A stretch of DNA of 64,000 bases, from the NCBI GenBank assembly GCA_964605155.1, contig CAZSAK010000005.1, positions 1 to 64,000 of the forward strand, given 5' to 3'. Below the pieces are notes generated by a model. That model was not told the DNA's origin, searched no databases, and worked only from the letters and a program-made list of their open reading frames with translations. The stretch comes from CAZSAK01 sp964605155 (lineage in GTDB: Bacteria; Pseudomonadota; Gammaproteobacteria; SZUA-140). The stretch's first letter is position 1. The number at the start of each line of letters is the position of its first letter. Positions 33,622 to 42,104 of this stretch are shown here, piece after piece. The translations under genes and the position numbers were made by a program.

Positions 33622-33949
33622 ACCAAAAGTGAAACCAAAACCGGGTGAGACTGAGTTTAGCCAGCAGGTAGGTGAGATGGCGAGGCGCAAGCTCAAGGCA
33701 CAGCGCAACGCCACACCGGGTGTCTGGTTCGGCCTGGGTATGATGGGGATTATCGGCTGGTCGGTGGCGATTCCGACGTTGCTAGGTGCGGTGCTTGGGC
33801 TATGGCTGGACCATCGTTATCCGGGCGGACGTTCCTGGACATTGGTACTGCTGGTGGCCGGGCTCACGATTGGCTGTTTCAATGCGTGGCATTGGGTCGC
33901 CAGGGAAGACCAGGCCATACGGGACGAACAGGAGGACAAGGATGAATGA
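33611..33949 (+). CDS. atpQ: N-type ATPase subunit AtpQ
   Basis: This 112-residue protein has a hydrophilic N-terminal part (FSQQVGEMARRKLKAQRNA) and two membrane helices (FGLGMMGIIGWSVAIPTLLG and WTLVLLVAGLTIGCFNAW). It resembles the AtpI/AtpZ family and corresponds by position to AtpQ, found only in N-ATPase operons. It is thought to assist assembly of the membrane sector or transport Mg or Ca ions; this is not proven. The start overlaps the end of atpC. Confidence 0.85.
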   Translation: MSIEPKVKPKPGETEFSQQVGEMARRKLKAQRNATPGVWFGLGMMGIIGWSVAIPTLLGAVLGLWLDHRYPGGRSWTLVLLVAGLTIGCFNAWHWVAREDQAIRDEQEDKDE

Positions 33950-34256
33950 AATGTTGATGCTGGTGATGGCATGGGTGACGGGTGTGTTGCTCGGCGCATT
34001 TTTCTTTGGCGGCCTGTGGTGGACGGTGCGCAGAGGTGTATCGTCCAAGCGACCGGCGTTTTTATTCCTGGGTAGCTTGCTGTTGCGGACAGTCGTCGTC
34101 GTCACTGGATTTTATGTTGTTTCGGACGGTCATTGGCAGCGGCTATTGCTATGTCTTGTCGGATTTGTCATTGCACGTTTCATCGTGACCCGAATTGCTG
34201 GCCCGCCGCTCGAACATCACAACTTCCCGGAGAAGGAGGCCGGTCATGCACCTTAG
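33942..34256 (+). CDS. atpR: N-type ATPase subunit AtpR
   Basis: The 104-residue product has three hydrophobic helices (LMLVMAWVTGVLLGAFFFGG, RPAFLFLGSLLLRTVVVVTG and RLLLCLVGFVIARFIV). In this position it matches AtpR, a membrane protein specific to N-ATPases that carries a conserved arginine in the second helix (LLLRTVVV here) proposed to interact with the c-ring. GGAGG precedes the ATG. It overlaps atpQ by 8 bp and atpB by 11 bp. Confidence 0.88.
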   Translation: MNEMLMLVMAWVTGVLLGAFFFGGLWWTVRRGVSSKRPAFLFLGSLLLRTVVVVTGFYVVSDGHWQRLLLCLVGFVIARFIVTRIAGPPLEHHNFPEKEAGHAP

Positions 34257-34941
34257 TCCTGACGAGGTCATCTTCTGGCAACAGGGGTTTTTCAAACTCA
34301 ACTCCACCATCGTATTCACCTGGGGAGTGATGCTCGTGTTGGTCGTCGGTTCAATACTCATCACCCGCAAACTTTCCATTGGATTGAAACGCAGCCGCTG
34401 GCAGAACCTTCTCGAAATTATCGTCATCGCCATCGAGAAACAAATCGAGGAAGTCGGCCTCGACCATCCGGAAAAGTATATCGGCTTTCTGGGTACGCTC
34501 TTTCTGTTTGTCGCCACAGCCGCCCTCTGCACCCTCATCCCCGGTTATCAGCCGCCGACGGGCTCACTCTCGACCACGGCGGCGCTGGCCCTGTGTGTGT
34601 TCGTGGCCGTGCCGATGTTCGGCATCGAAGAACAGGGTATAGGCGGCTATCTCAAGTCATATACGAAACCGACGTTCATCATGCTGCCATTTAACATCAT
34701 CAGTGAACTTTCGCGTACACTGGCCCTGGCCATCCGACTGTTCGGCAACATGATGAGCGGGGCGATGATCATCGGTATTCTACTCACGATTACACCCTTC
34801 CTCTTTCCGATCGTCATGACGGTGCTCGGTCTGCTTACCGGCATGGTGCAGGCCTACATCTTTTTCATTTTGGCCACGGTTTACATCGCCGCCGCCACAC
34901 GAGTGCGCACGCCCAAGCCTGAACCCGATTCAGGACATTAA
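34246..34941 (+). CDS. atpB: N-type ATPase subunit a
   Basis: The 231-residue subunit starts at ATG 34246 behind AAGGAGG. It contains five or six membrane helices, with the essential arginine in SRTLALAIRLFGNMMSG near residue 166 and the terminal helix VQAYIFFILATVYIAAAT. It forms the ion half-channels facing the c-ring in the membrane. The overall sequence is typical of N-type subunit a. Confidence 0.92.
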   Translation: MHLSPDEVIFWQQGFFKLNSTIVFTWGVMLVLVVGSILITRKLSIGLKRSRWQNLLEIIVIAIEKQIEEVGLDHPEKYIGFLGTLFLFVATAALCTLIPGYQPPTGSLSTTAALALCVFVAVPMFGIEEQGIGGYLKSYTKPTFIMLPFNIISELSRTLALAIRLFGNMMSGAMIIGILLTITPFLFPIVMTVLGLLTGMVQAYIFFILATVYIAAATRVRTPKPEPDSGH

Positions 34942-34972
34942 TGCATGAATTACCATAGACAAAGGAGATACC

Positions 34973-35254
34973 ATGGATAATATGACAATCATCGCGGTGG
35001 CATCCATTGTTACCGCCGGCATTACCACCGGTTTTGGCACTATGGCCCCGGCCCTTGGTGAGGGTAGGGCGGTTGCGACAGCCCTGAGCTCGCTGGCCCA
35101 GCAGCCTGATGCTTCTGCAACCATTACCCGCACGCTGTTTGTCGGTCTGGCGATGATCGAGTCCACCGCCATCTACTGCTTCGTGATCTCGATGATCATT
35201 ATTTTCGCCAACCCGTTCTGGAATCATGTTATCGCCCAGGTTGCAGGAAAGTAA
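34973..35254 (+). CDS. atpE: N-type ATPase subunit c
   Basis: This 93-residue subunit has two membrane helices. Helix 1 includes MAPALGEGRAVATALSSLA, with Glu30 where the Na+-binding Ilyobacter c subunit has Gln32. Helix 2 includes GLAMIESTAIYCFVISMIII, with the ion-binding Glu63 followed by Ser64, Thr65 and Tyr68. The E-S-T-x-x-Y pattern is the Na+-ligand signature. The second glutamate in helix 1 is typical of N-ATPases. The signature supports Na+ coupling, but at least one N-ATPase c-ring with two glutamates has been reported to be proton-specific, so ion choice is open. AAAGGAG lies 8 bases upstream. Confidence 0.93.
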   Translation: MDNMTIIAVASIVTAGITTGFGTMAPALGEGRAVATALSSLAQQPDASATITRTLFVGLAMIESTAIYCFVISMIIIFANPFWNHVIAQVAGK

Positions 35255-35257
35255 TCC

Positions 35258-36079
35258 ATGCTAATCGACTGGTTTACCGTCGCTGCGCAGGTTATTAACT
35301 TTGTCATCCTGGTGTGGCTGCTGAAGCGTTTTCTCTATAAGCCTATTCTTAACGCCATCGACGCGCGTGAGCAGCGGGTCGCTGCACAGCTTGCAGATGC
35401 CGATGCGAAGATGGCCGAGGCCCAGAAAGAGCGCGACGAGTTCCAGCACAAGAACGAGGCGTTCGAGCAGCAGCGCGCCGAACTCCTGGCTCAGGCGACG
35501 GAGGAAGCGAAAGCCGAACGTCAGCGGCTCCTCGATGAAGCGCTTAAGGCCGCCGCGGCATTGAGTTCAAAACGGCAGGAAACGTTGAGGATCGAAGAAC
35601 ATAACTTACATCAAGCAATCAGCCACCGGACACAGCAGGAAGTATTTGCCATTGCTCGCAAGGCACTGACTAATCTTGCCGCCACGAGTCTGGAAGAGCG
35701 CATGACAGATGTGTTCACCCGCCGCTTACGAGAGATGGACGAGCAGGAAAAAAAAGGCATCGGCGCGTTCCTAAAGACCACATCTGAACCCGCACTGGTG
35801 CGTAGCGCCTTTGACCTGCCTGCGGTCCAGCGTACTGCGATACAACAGACACTCAACGAAACCTTTTCGGCTGAAATCAACATTCGGTTCGAGACCGCGC
35901 CTGAACTGATCTGCGGCATTGAGCTCACAACCAATGGACAAAAAGTGGCGTGGAGCCTCGCTGATTATCTGGCGTCTTTGAGAAAAAGTGTCGACAAGCT
36001 GATGAAAGAAAAGGACAAGTCAACAGCCAAAACCGGGTCTGGATTTCAAGAATCTGATACCGAAGCAAAGAACCAATAA
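35258..36079 (+). CDS. atpF: N-type ATPase subunit b (long form)
   Basis: The 273-residue protein begins with one membrane helix (WFTVAAQVINFVILVWLLKRFLYKPILNAI). A long charged coiled coil follows (about 35-150), then a C-terminal region from about 150 to 250 (ALVRSAFDLPAVQRTAIQQTLNE; ELICGIELTTNGQKVAWSLADYL) that resembles the delta-subunit C-terminus. N-ATPase operons lack a separate atpH (delta), so a long b subunit that absorbs its role is expected. It starts 4 bp after atpE and ends overlapping atpA. Confidence 0.9.
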   Translation: MLIDWFTVAAQVINFVILVWLLKRFLYKPILNAIDAREQRVAAQLADADAKMAEAQKERDEFQHKNEAFEQQRAELLAQATEEAKAERQRLLDEALKAAAALSSKRQETLRIEEHNLHQAISHRTQQEVFAIARKALTNLAATSLEERMTDVFTRRLREMDEQEKKGIGAFLKTTSEPALVRSAFDLPAVQRTAIQQTLNETFSAEINIRFETAPELICGIELTTNGQKVAWSLADYLASLRKSVDKLMKEKDKSTAKTGSGFQESDTEAKNQ

Positions 36080-37674
36080 TGATGGAACCTGAGAATCTTC
36101 AGAACGTTTTCGACAATGCGTTTGCCGGAATAAGCCAGGCGCGGGAAGCATATACGCCGCAACTGAGGCCACAGGAAGTAGGCACAATCACGAGCATCGC
36201 GACGGGCATCGCAAAAGTTTCGGGGCTCCCCGGTGTGGGTTTTGAAGAAGTGCTGAAGTTTCCCGGCGATGTCTATGGCATCGCTTTCAACGTGGACGAA
36301 GACGAAATCGGTGTAGTTCTGCTGGGAGATTACTCGCAGTTACATGCGGGCGATGAAGTCGAACGCAGGGGTCACGTAATGGATGTCCCGGTGGGAGATG
36401 GATTGATCGGGCGCATTATTAATCCATTGGGCCAACCTCTGGATAGCAATGGATTGCTGCTATCCAGCACACGTTTGCCTGTTGAACGCCCGGCCGCCTC
36501 CATCATGGATCGCGCTCCCGTCACCGTACCTTTGCAGAGCGGCATCAAGGTCATCGATGCGCTCATTCCGATCGGGCGTGGACAGCGCGAGTTGATACTC
36601 GGCGACCGTCAGACAGGCAAGACATCGATCGCGCTCGATACGATACTCAATCAACGTGGCCAGAATGTACTATGCGTTTATTGTGCCATCGGCCAGCGCG
36701 CGTCTGGCGTTGCCAAAGTGATCGCCACTCTGCGCGAACAAGGCGCGATGGATAACACCATTGTAGTTGTCACCGAAGGCAACGACCCCCCTGGACTCGC
36801 TTACGTCGCACCCTATTCGGCAACCAGCATCGCGGAGTATTTCATGAAGCAAGGCCGTGACGTACTGATTGTTTACGACGACTTGACACATCATGCACGC
36901 GCCTATCGCGAACTCTCCCTGCTGCTGCGTCGCCCGCCGGGCCGGGAGGCATTTCCCGGTGATATCTTTTACATCCATTCGCGATTGTTGGAACGAGCAA
37001 CGCATTTGCGCCAGGAACTCGGTGGCGGGTCGTTGACTGCGCTGCCAATTATCGAAACTGAAGCGCAGGATATTTCTGCCTATATTCCGACCAACCTGAT
37101 TTCTATCACTGACGGACAGATCTATCTGTCGCCGTCACTATTTGAATTAGGCGTACTGCCCGCAATTGATGTTGGCAAATCCGTTTCGCGCGTTGGCGGC
37201 AAGGCACAACGGGCGGCCTATCGTGCCGTGGCTGGCGACCTCAAACTCGCCTACGCCCAGTTCGAGGAACTTGAAACTTTTTCCCGTTTCGGTGCCCGGC
37301 TGGATGAAAACACCCGCAAGATCATCGAGCACGGGCGGCGCATCCGCGCCTGTCTTAAACAGCATGAATTCGTGCCAGTGTCCGTGCCTGCACAAATCAC
37401 CGTGTTGCTGGCAGTGACCGCCGAACTTTTCGACAATGTGCCGCTTGCCCGGATGACTGATGCCGAGCACGCCGTGCGTGAAGCGGCTGCGGACATCCCA
37501 TCAGAAGTGAGCACGCGCTTGGAAACAGCCGACAAGTTGAGCGATGAGGATCGTAAAACGATCATTGAAATCGCCCGCCAGGCACTCGCGCCTTTCCAGC
37601 CGAAGGCGAAGGACACTTCGGTCACGTCGAAGTCCGAGTCCAAAGCTGAGTCCGAAGCCAGGGAGAAAACATGA
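36079..37674 (+). CDS. atpA: N-type ATPase subunit alpha
   Basis: The 531-residue subunit has the P-loop GDRQTGKTSIALDTIL near residue 175, the alpha-subunit region REAFPGDIFYIHSRLLERA and the arginine-finger-bearing SISDGQ-like SITDGQIYL...SVSRVGGKAQ. It forms the non-catalytic partner of AtpD. ATG 36079 overlaps the stop of atpF (TAATG); ATG 36082 is equally possible. The C-terminus has a Lys/Glu/Ser-rich extension of about 20 residues. Confidence 0.93.
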   Translation: MMEPENLQNVFDNAFAGISQAREAYTPQLRPQEVGTITSIATGIAKVSGLPGVGFEEVLKFPGDVYGIAFNVDEDEIGVVLLGDYSQLHAGDEVERRGHVMDVPVGDGLIGRIINPLGQPLDSNGLLLSSTRLPVERPAASIMDRAPVTVPLQSGIKVIDALIPIGRGQRELILGDRQTGKTSIALDTILNQRGQNVLCVYCAIGQRASGVAKVIATLREQGAMDNTIVVVTEGNDPPGLAYVAPYSATSIAEYFMKQGRDVLIVYDDLTHHARAYRELSLLLRRPPGREAFPGDIFYIHSRLLERATHLRQELGGGSLTALPIIETEAQDISAYIPTNLISITDGQIYLSPSLFELGVLPAIDVGKSVSRVGGKAQRAAYRAVAGDLKLAYAQFEELETFSRFGARLDENTRKIIEHGRRIRACLKQHEFVPVSVPAQITVLLAVTAELFDNVPLARMTDAEHAVREAAADIPSEVSTRLETADKLSDEDRKTIIEIARQALAPFQPKAKDTSVTSKSESKAESEAREKT

Positions 37675-38555
37675 GCGATAGCGTCGCAAGCCTGCGTCAC
37701 AAGATCGCCAGGGCTGGAGAACTGGAATCCGTGGTGCGCACGATGAAGGCCATGGCTGCATCGAGCATCACTCAATACGAAAATGCGGTGCGTTCGCTGG
37801 ATGAATATTATCGGACCGTCCAGCTGGGCCTGGTCGCATGTTTCCGACAGGAAAAATCAACGACTGCCGGGGCACGGGCAAAGCAGGCAAAAGCTGAGGT
37901 GATTGGCGCAGTCATATTTGGTTCCGATCAGGGGCTGGTGGGCCAATTCAATGAGGTGATGGTGGGGTATGTCGCAGATACGTTGGAAAAATTGCCAGGT
38001 AAAAAAAATGTCTGGGCGGTCGGTGAGCGCATTGAGTCGCGCCTTGTGGATACCACGCTGTTACCGGTAGAACGTTTTATCCTGCCTAATTCGATTAGCG
38101 CGATTACATCGTTGGTCGGTCAAATATTGATCGAAATGGAGTCGCAACTTGAACAGGGCACAATCTCCCACGTTTACCTTTTTCATAATCGCCCCCAGTC
38201 CGGGGCGATTTATACCCCCGTGAGTCAACAACTGTTGCCACTGGACGAGGCTTGGCGACACAGCTTGGCAGAACAGTCCTGGCCAACGGGAAACTTGCCC
38301 GAGGTCATCGCTGGCGGCACTGCAACCTTGCGGGCACTTATCCGTGAATATCTTTTCGTTTCGCTGTTCCGGGCGTGCGCCGAATCCCTCGCTAGCGAGA
38401 ACGCGAGCCGCCTGGCGGCGATGCAGCGCGCAGAAAAAAATATCGACGAACTACAGGAGGACCTTAACCGGACGTTTTACCGCCTGCGTCAGAGCGGTAT
38501 CGATGAGGAACTATTCGACGTCGTCTCCGGCTTCGAGGCGCTGACAGGACCTTAG
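37671..38555 (+). CDS. atpG: N-type ATPase subunit gamma
   Basis: The 294-residue protein has the conserved N-terminal helix SLRHKIARAGELESVVRTMKAMAASSI, the mid-domain FGSDQGLVGQFNE and the C-terminal helix ASRLAAMQRAEKNIDELQEDLNRTFYRLRQ, which form the rotating central shaft. ATG overlaps the atpA stop by 4 bp. It closes the operon in the order D-C-Q-R-B-E-F-A-G, the standard N-ATPase order. Part of its coding sequence (about 38120-38290) is duplicated just downstream. Confidence 0.92.
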   Translation: MSDSVASLRHKIARAGELESVVRTMKAMAASSITQYENAVRSLDEYYRTVQLGLVACFRQEKSTTAGARAKQAKAEVIGAVIFGSDQGLVGQFNEVMVGYVADTLEKLPGKKNVWAVGERIESRLVDTTLLPVERFILPNSISAITSLVGQILIEMESQLEQGTISHVYLFHNRPQSGAIYTPVSQQLLPLDEAWRHSLAEQSWPTGNLPEVIAGGTATLRALIREYLFVSLFRACAESLASENASRLAAMQRAEKNIDELQEDLNRTFYRLRQSGIDEELFDVVSGFEALTGP

Positions 38556-38569
38556 CGTTAACCAATAGG

Positions 38570-38779
38570 ATCGAAATGGAATCGCAACATGAAAAGGGGG
38601 CAATCTCTCAAGTTTACCTTTTTCATAATCGACCCCGGTCCGGGGTGAATTATACCCCCGTGAGTCAACAGCTGTTGCCACTGGACGAGACATGGCGACA
38701 CAAGTTGACAGAACATCCCTGGCCAACGGGGAAGATATTGAGAGAAATGGTTAATATTTTCACTCACCAACCTAATTGA
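38570..38779 (+). pseudogene. Partial duplicate of atpG
   Basis: From ATG 38576 the frame encodes a near copy of an internal atpG segment (ISQVYLFHNRPRSGVNYTPV; SQQLLPLDETWRHKL) and then leaves the homology at about 38735 and stops. It is the part of gamma from about residues 150 to 210, lacking both ends. Substitutions against the parent are scattered, so the duplication is not very recent. About 260 bp of AT-rich DNA without any supported gene follow before the DUF2254 copy 2. Confidence 0.8.
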
Positions 38780-39037
38780 GGCACTTTTTTTTGAAGAGAT
38801 ACCAGAATCAAGAATAATAGATGAACTTAAATTTTTTGAATAGCAGTCAGGTGACTCGGTTGAGATTGGGTTTTTCTACAGCCTCGTTATGTTTTATATC
38901 GAATCTTAAGTGAAAATTAATTTTTACACAGAAATCAGTTTTCTTCATGCAATTTAAAGTTTACGACTGCTGTATTAAATTAATTGCGGTTTCAAGTATT
39001 AACTGCGCAGCTTAGTAACGCAATTTGGCTTAACAAA

Positions 39038-40453
39038 ATGACTGATGACTCAAAGAATGTGTTGCAACGTGGCCTTGAAAATATACACGATCCTTTTTCA
39101 AGCTTTATCCGCGCGCAGACAACAACTAGCTGGTTTCTTCTGCTAGCTACAATCGTGGCCCTGTGGTGGGCTAACTCAGATTATTATTCTACATTGATCG
39201 TCATGGTTAACATTGCCTTCGCGGTAGGGTTGATCGAATTTGATTCCGTCGGGAGCGACCAATGGCTGGCCAAGTGGCCACGTTTGTTTGGCGTAGGGGC
39301 CGATGGGGCGCTCCAGATGTTGTCCACACTTGCCGGTTCAATAATGTCCGTTATGGGCATCACGTTCTCCATGACACTGGTGGCTTTGGCACTGGCTGCG
39401 AGCCAATACACTTCGCGTATCCTGAGGAATTTCATGGGTAGCCGCGTCACGCAGGTCACGCTCGGGATCTTCGCAGGCATTTTCGCCTATTGCCTGGTCG
39501 TGTTAAAAACCATTCGCTACGGTGATACGGAATTTGTACCTGGCCTGGCGGTGTTTTTCGCATTTGTCCTGGCGCTCGGCGGCATCGGTGTCCTCGTATT
39601 CTTTATTCATCACATCGCCTCGTCGATTCAGGCGTCCAGTATCATCGCCTCGATTGCTAAGGACACTATCGGGTCCATTAAGCGGCTGTTTCCGGAAAGA
39701 CTGGGACATGGTCCCGATGAAGAAGAGGACCAGGAGCAGGTGCTCCGGTCTCTGGAAGAGATGACCTGGCACGTGGTGCCGGCAGAGGTAAACGGTTACA
39801 TTCAGAGTGTGGATAACGATGCGCTGCTGCGCCTGGCTCGGGACAGAAAGACCGTCGTACGCATGGAGCGTGGCATCGGCGCGTTCGTAGTCCAGAATAC
39901 CGTCCTGGCATCGCTCGCCCTGGACGACCCTCCGGATCAAGAGACGATCGAGGCACTTAACGCTGCTTACAGCATAGGCCGTTTTCGCACGGTGGAGCAG
40001 GATCCTGCTTTCGGTATCCGGCAGATCGTGGACATGGCCTTGAAGGCACTTTCTCCAGGCGTCAATGACACCTCGACAGCTGTGATGTGCGTGGACTATC
40101 TGACGGCGATTCTGGCGCAGCTGGCCTCGAGGAAATTTCCTGTATCGCTTCGCTACGAAAGTGATGAACTGCGTGTGATCACCATTTCCCCAACGTTCGA
40201 AACGCTGTTAGCTGAGTCGTTCGACCAGGTTAGGGGCAGCGCCTTGGGCAATGTCGGAATCATGATACGCATGCTCGGCGCCATCGAGACCCTCGCCAAT
40301 CTTACGGCCAGCCCACGCCGGCGGCGGGCACTCCACGAACAGGTGCTGTGGATTGCCGAACTGGCTGGTCGTACCACCGAATCGGCCCATGAGCGCGAGC
40401 GGCTCGCAAGGCGGCTGAAGATGGTGCGTGCAGTGCTCGGAGACAAGTCATGA
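39038..40453 (+). CDS. DUF2254 membrane protein (copy 2)
   Basis: This 471-residue protein (from ATG 39038; a TTG at 38984 would add 18 residues) is highly similar to the DUF2254 protein at 30410 from about residue 60 onwards. It has an additional N-terminal hydrophobic helix (SWFLLLATIVALWWANS). The C-terminal region (AEVNGYIQSVDNDALLRLA; ALKALSPGVNDTSTAVMCVDY) is shared with copy 1. The two copies flank the N-ATPase operon. No ribosome binding site is obvious. Function unknown. Confidence 0.83.
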   Translation: MTDDSKNVLQRGLENIHDPFSSFIRAQTTTSWFLLLATIVALWWANSDYYSTLIVMVNIAFAVGLIEFDSVGSDQWLAKWPRLFGVGADGALQMLSTLAGSIMSVMGITFSMTLVALALAASQYTSRILRNFMGSRVTQVTLGIFAGIFAYCLVVLKTIRYGDTEFVPGLAVFFAFVLALGGIGVLVFFIHHIASSIQASSIIASIAKDTIGSIKRLFPERLGHGPDEEEDQEQVLRSLEEMTWHVVPAEVNGYIQSVDNDALLRLARDRKTVVRMERGIGAFVVQNTVLASLALDDPPDQETIEALNAAYSIGRFRTVEQDPAFGIRQIVDMALKALSPGVNDTSTAVMCVDYLTAILAQLASRKFPVSLRYESDELRVITISPTFETLLAESFDQVRGSALGNVGIMIRMLGAIETLANLTASPRRRRALHEQVLWIAELAGRTTESAHERERLARRLKMVRAVLGDKS

Positions 40454-40578
40454 TCGGGCATGATGGAGCATCAATTTTTTGACTTCAGCGAACAGACTCG
40501 TGAAGGCAGGGCGCCTTGCCGCCGTGGACAAACCATGAAGATCCAGCGACGGAATCGCTGCGCATATCGGGAGGGTTG

Positions 40579-41874
40579 GTGAGTTTCTTTTCCCTGGTCA
40601 GCATCCTGATCGCGCTCGCGGCCGTCACGAACTACGTCAATTACCGATATATCAAGCTGCCGACGACTATCGGCGTCATGCTGGTGGCCCTTGTTGCGTC
40701 GCTCACGCTGGTTCTTATCGGCCCCTACGCAGGGGGGATCCGGGAACAAGCGGTGACATTGGTCTCGCGGATCGACTTCGACCAGCTTGTATTGCATGGT
40801 ATGCTCGCGTTCCTGCTATTCGCCGCCGCGATACACGTGAAGTTCGAGGATCTTGGGCGTGAATGGCTGCCCATTTCGTTGCTCGCCATTTTCGGGACAC
40901 TTATGTCAACCTGCATTGTCGGCGGAGTGACGTGGCTGGTCCTCGATTGGCTGGGCCTGGGCATTCCATTTCTGCATGCGCTGTTGTTTGGCGCACTGAT
41001 CTCACCGACCGATCCCATTGCAGTGCTGGGTATCATGAAGTCCGTTGGCGCATCCCGGCAGCTCGAGGCGCAGGTAGCCGGGGAGTCGTTGTTTAATGAT
41101 GGGCTGGGTGTTGTCATCTTTCTGGTTCTCCTGCAGCTCTCCGGCCTCGGTGAAGCTGCCGATAGTGGTGTTACGTCCCCGCATTCAATTGATGTCGCTG
41201 CGGTGGGGATGCTGCTGCTCAAGGAAGTGGGTGGTGCCCTGGTGCTGGCACTGGCGACGGGATTGGTGACCTTCCAGATGCTCAGGCGCGTCGATAACTA
41301 CCAGGTCGAAGTACTGCTTACGCTCGCCCTGGCCATGGGGCTCTATGCCTTGGCGGACGCTTTGCATCTGTCCGCACCGATCGCCGTCGTGGTTGCGGGA
41401 CTTTTTGTGGGCAACCATGGACGATTATTCGCCATGACGGAGAAGACGCAAGAACATGTCGACACCTTCTGGGAACTTGTCGATGAAATTCTTAACGTCG
41501 TTCTTTTTCTCTTGATCGGCCTGGAGCTTCTGGTGCTGCCTATTGAACGTGGATGGCTGGTGGCCGGAGTCCTCGCGATCCCCATCGTTTTGGGGGCACG
41601 CTGGTTGAGTATTGCGGGAATTATCGGTCCACTCGGCTGGGTAATGGCACAGTCGAAAGGAGCGATAACGATCCTCACCTGGGGTGGCCTGCGCGGGGCC
41701 ATCTCGGTGGCCATGGCGCTGTCGATACCGGCCAATGACTCGCGCAGCCTGATTCTGACCCTCACCTACTGCGTGGTTGTGTTTTCGATTCTTGTCCAAG
41801 GCTTGACCGTGGGCCGGGTAATACGGAAGTTCACTGGCGCGACGGTGGCCACAAAAGCCTCGCCTAGTCTTTGA
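40579..41874 (+). CDS. CPA1-family Na+/H+ antiporter (NhaP-like)
   Basis: I take GTG 40579 as the start because GGGAGG lies 5 bases upstream, giving 431 residues. About twelve membrane helices are present, with the CPA1 ion-binding motifs ALISPTDPIAVLGIMK and ESLFNDGLGVVIF (ND pair) and a later GGLRGAISVAMAL. This family exchanges cytosolic Na+ (or K+) for H+. It follows the N-ATPase/DUF2254 cluster by 125 bp in the same direction, which suggests a joint role in Na+ or pH homeostasis. Confidence 0.88.
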   Translation: MSFFSLVSILIALAAVTNYVNYRYIKLPTTIGVMLVALVASLTLVLIGPYAGGIREQAVTLVSRIDFDQLVLHGMLAFLLFAAAIHVKFEDLGREWLPISLLAIFGTLMSTCIVGGVTWLVLDWLGLGIPFLHALLFGALISPTDPIAVLGIMKSVGASRQLEAQVAGESLFNDGLGVVIFLVLLQLSGLGEAADSGVTSPHSIDVAAVGMLLLKEVGGALVLALATGLVTFQMLRRVDNYQVEVLLTLALAMGLYALADALHLSAPIAVVVAGLFVGNHGRLFAMTEKTQEHVDTFWELVDEILNVVLFLLIGLELLVLPIERGWLVAGVLAIPIVLGARWLSIAGIIGPLGWVMAQSKGAITILTWGGLRGAISVAMALSIPANDSRSLILTLTYCVVVFSILVQGLTVGRVIRKFTGATVATKASPSL

Positions 41875-41940
41875 TGGCGCGGTGGATTTGCGTCCGAGAA
41901 CGAATATTACGCGACACCGCCGTTTTCTTCTCAATCCTCG

Positions 41941-42104
41941 GAGCTCAGCTTATGCCTTTATCAGCCGCGGAATAGATGCCTACGTGTGTCCTGCAACGAT
42001 CCGACGATGCCCAGGCAGTTAGCGGCTATTTTTTCAAGAAAGCATAATTTTTGAAGTCAAGCCTTACGTCCAGGGGCATGTCCTCCTATGTGTGATAGCG
42101 TACC
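41941..42104 (+). repeat. Relic of the cfa-like gene tail (copy 2) including site F
   Basis: About 164 bp align with 19083-19248. Shared parts include TTATGCCTTTATCAGCCGCGGAATAGATG versus the methyltransferase coding tail, the stop region, TCAAGAAAGCATAATTTTTGA and TCAAGCCTTACGTC-AGGGGCAT. The frame is broken by small deletions. It carries the operator-like site of the parent into a position upstream of the DUF4398 gene. Confidence 0.75.
42089..42104. promoter_or_regulatory. Degenerate Crp-geometry palindrome, site F
   Basis: TGTGTGATAGCGTACC matches the shared pattern with one changed base in each half. It lies at the same place in the repeat as site D. It is 430 bp upstream of the DUF4398 gene, further than the other sites. 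Confidence 0.35.
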
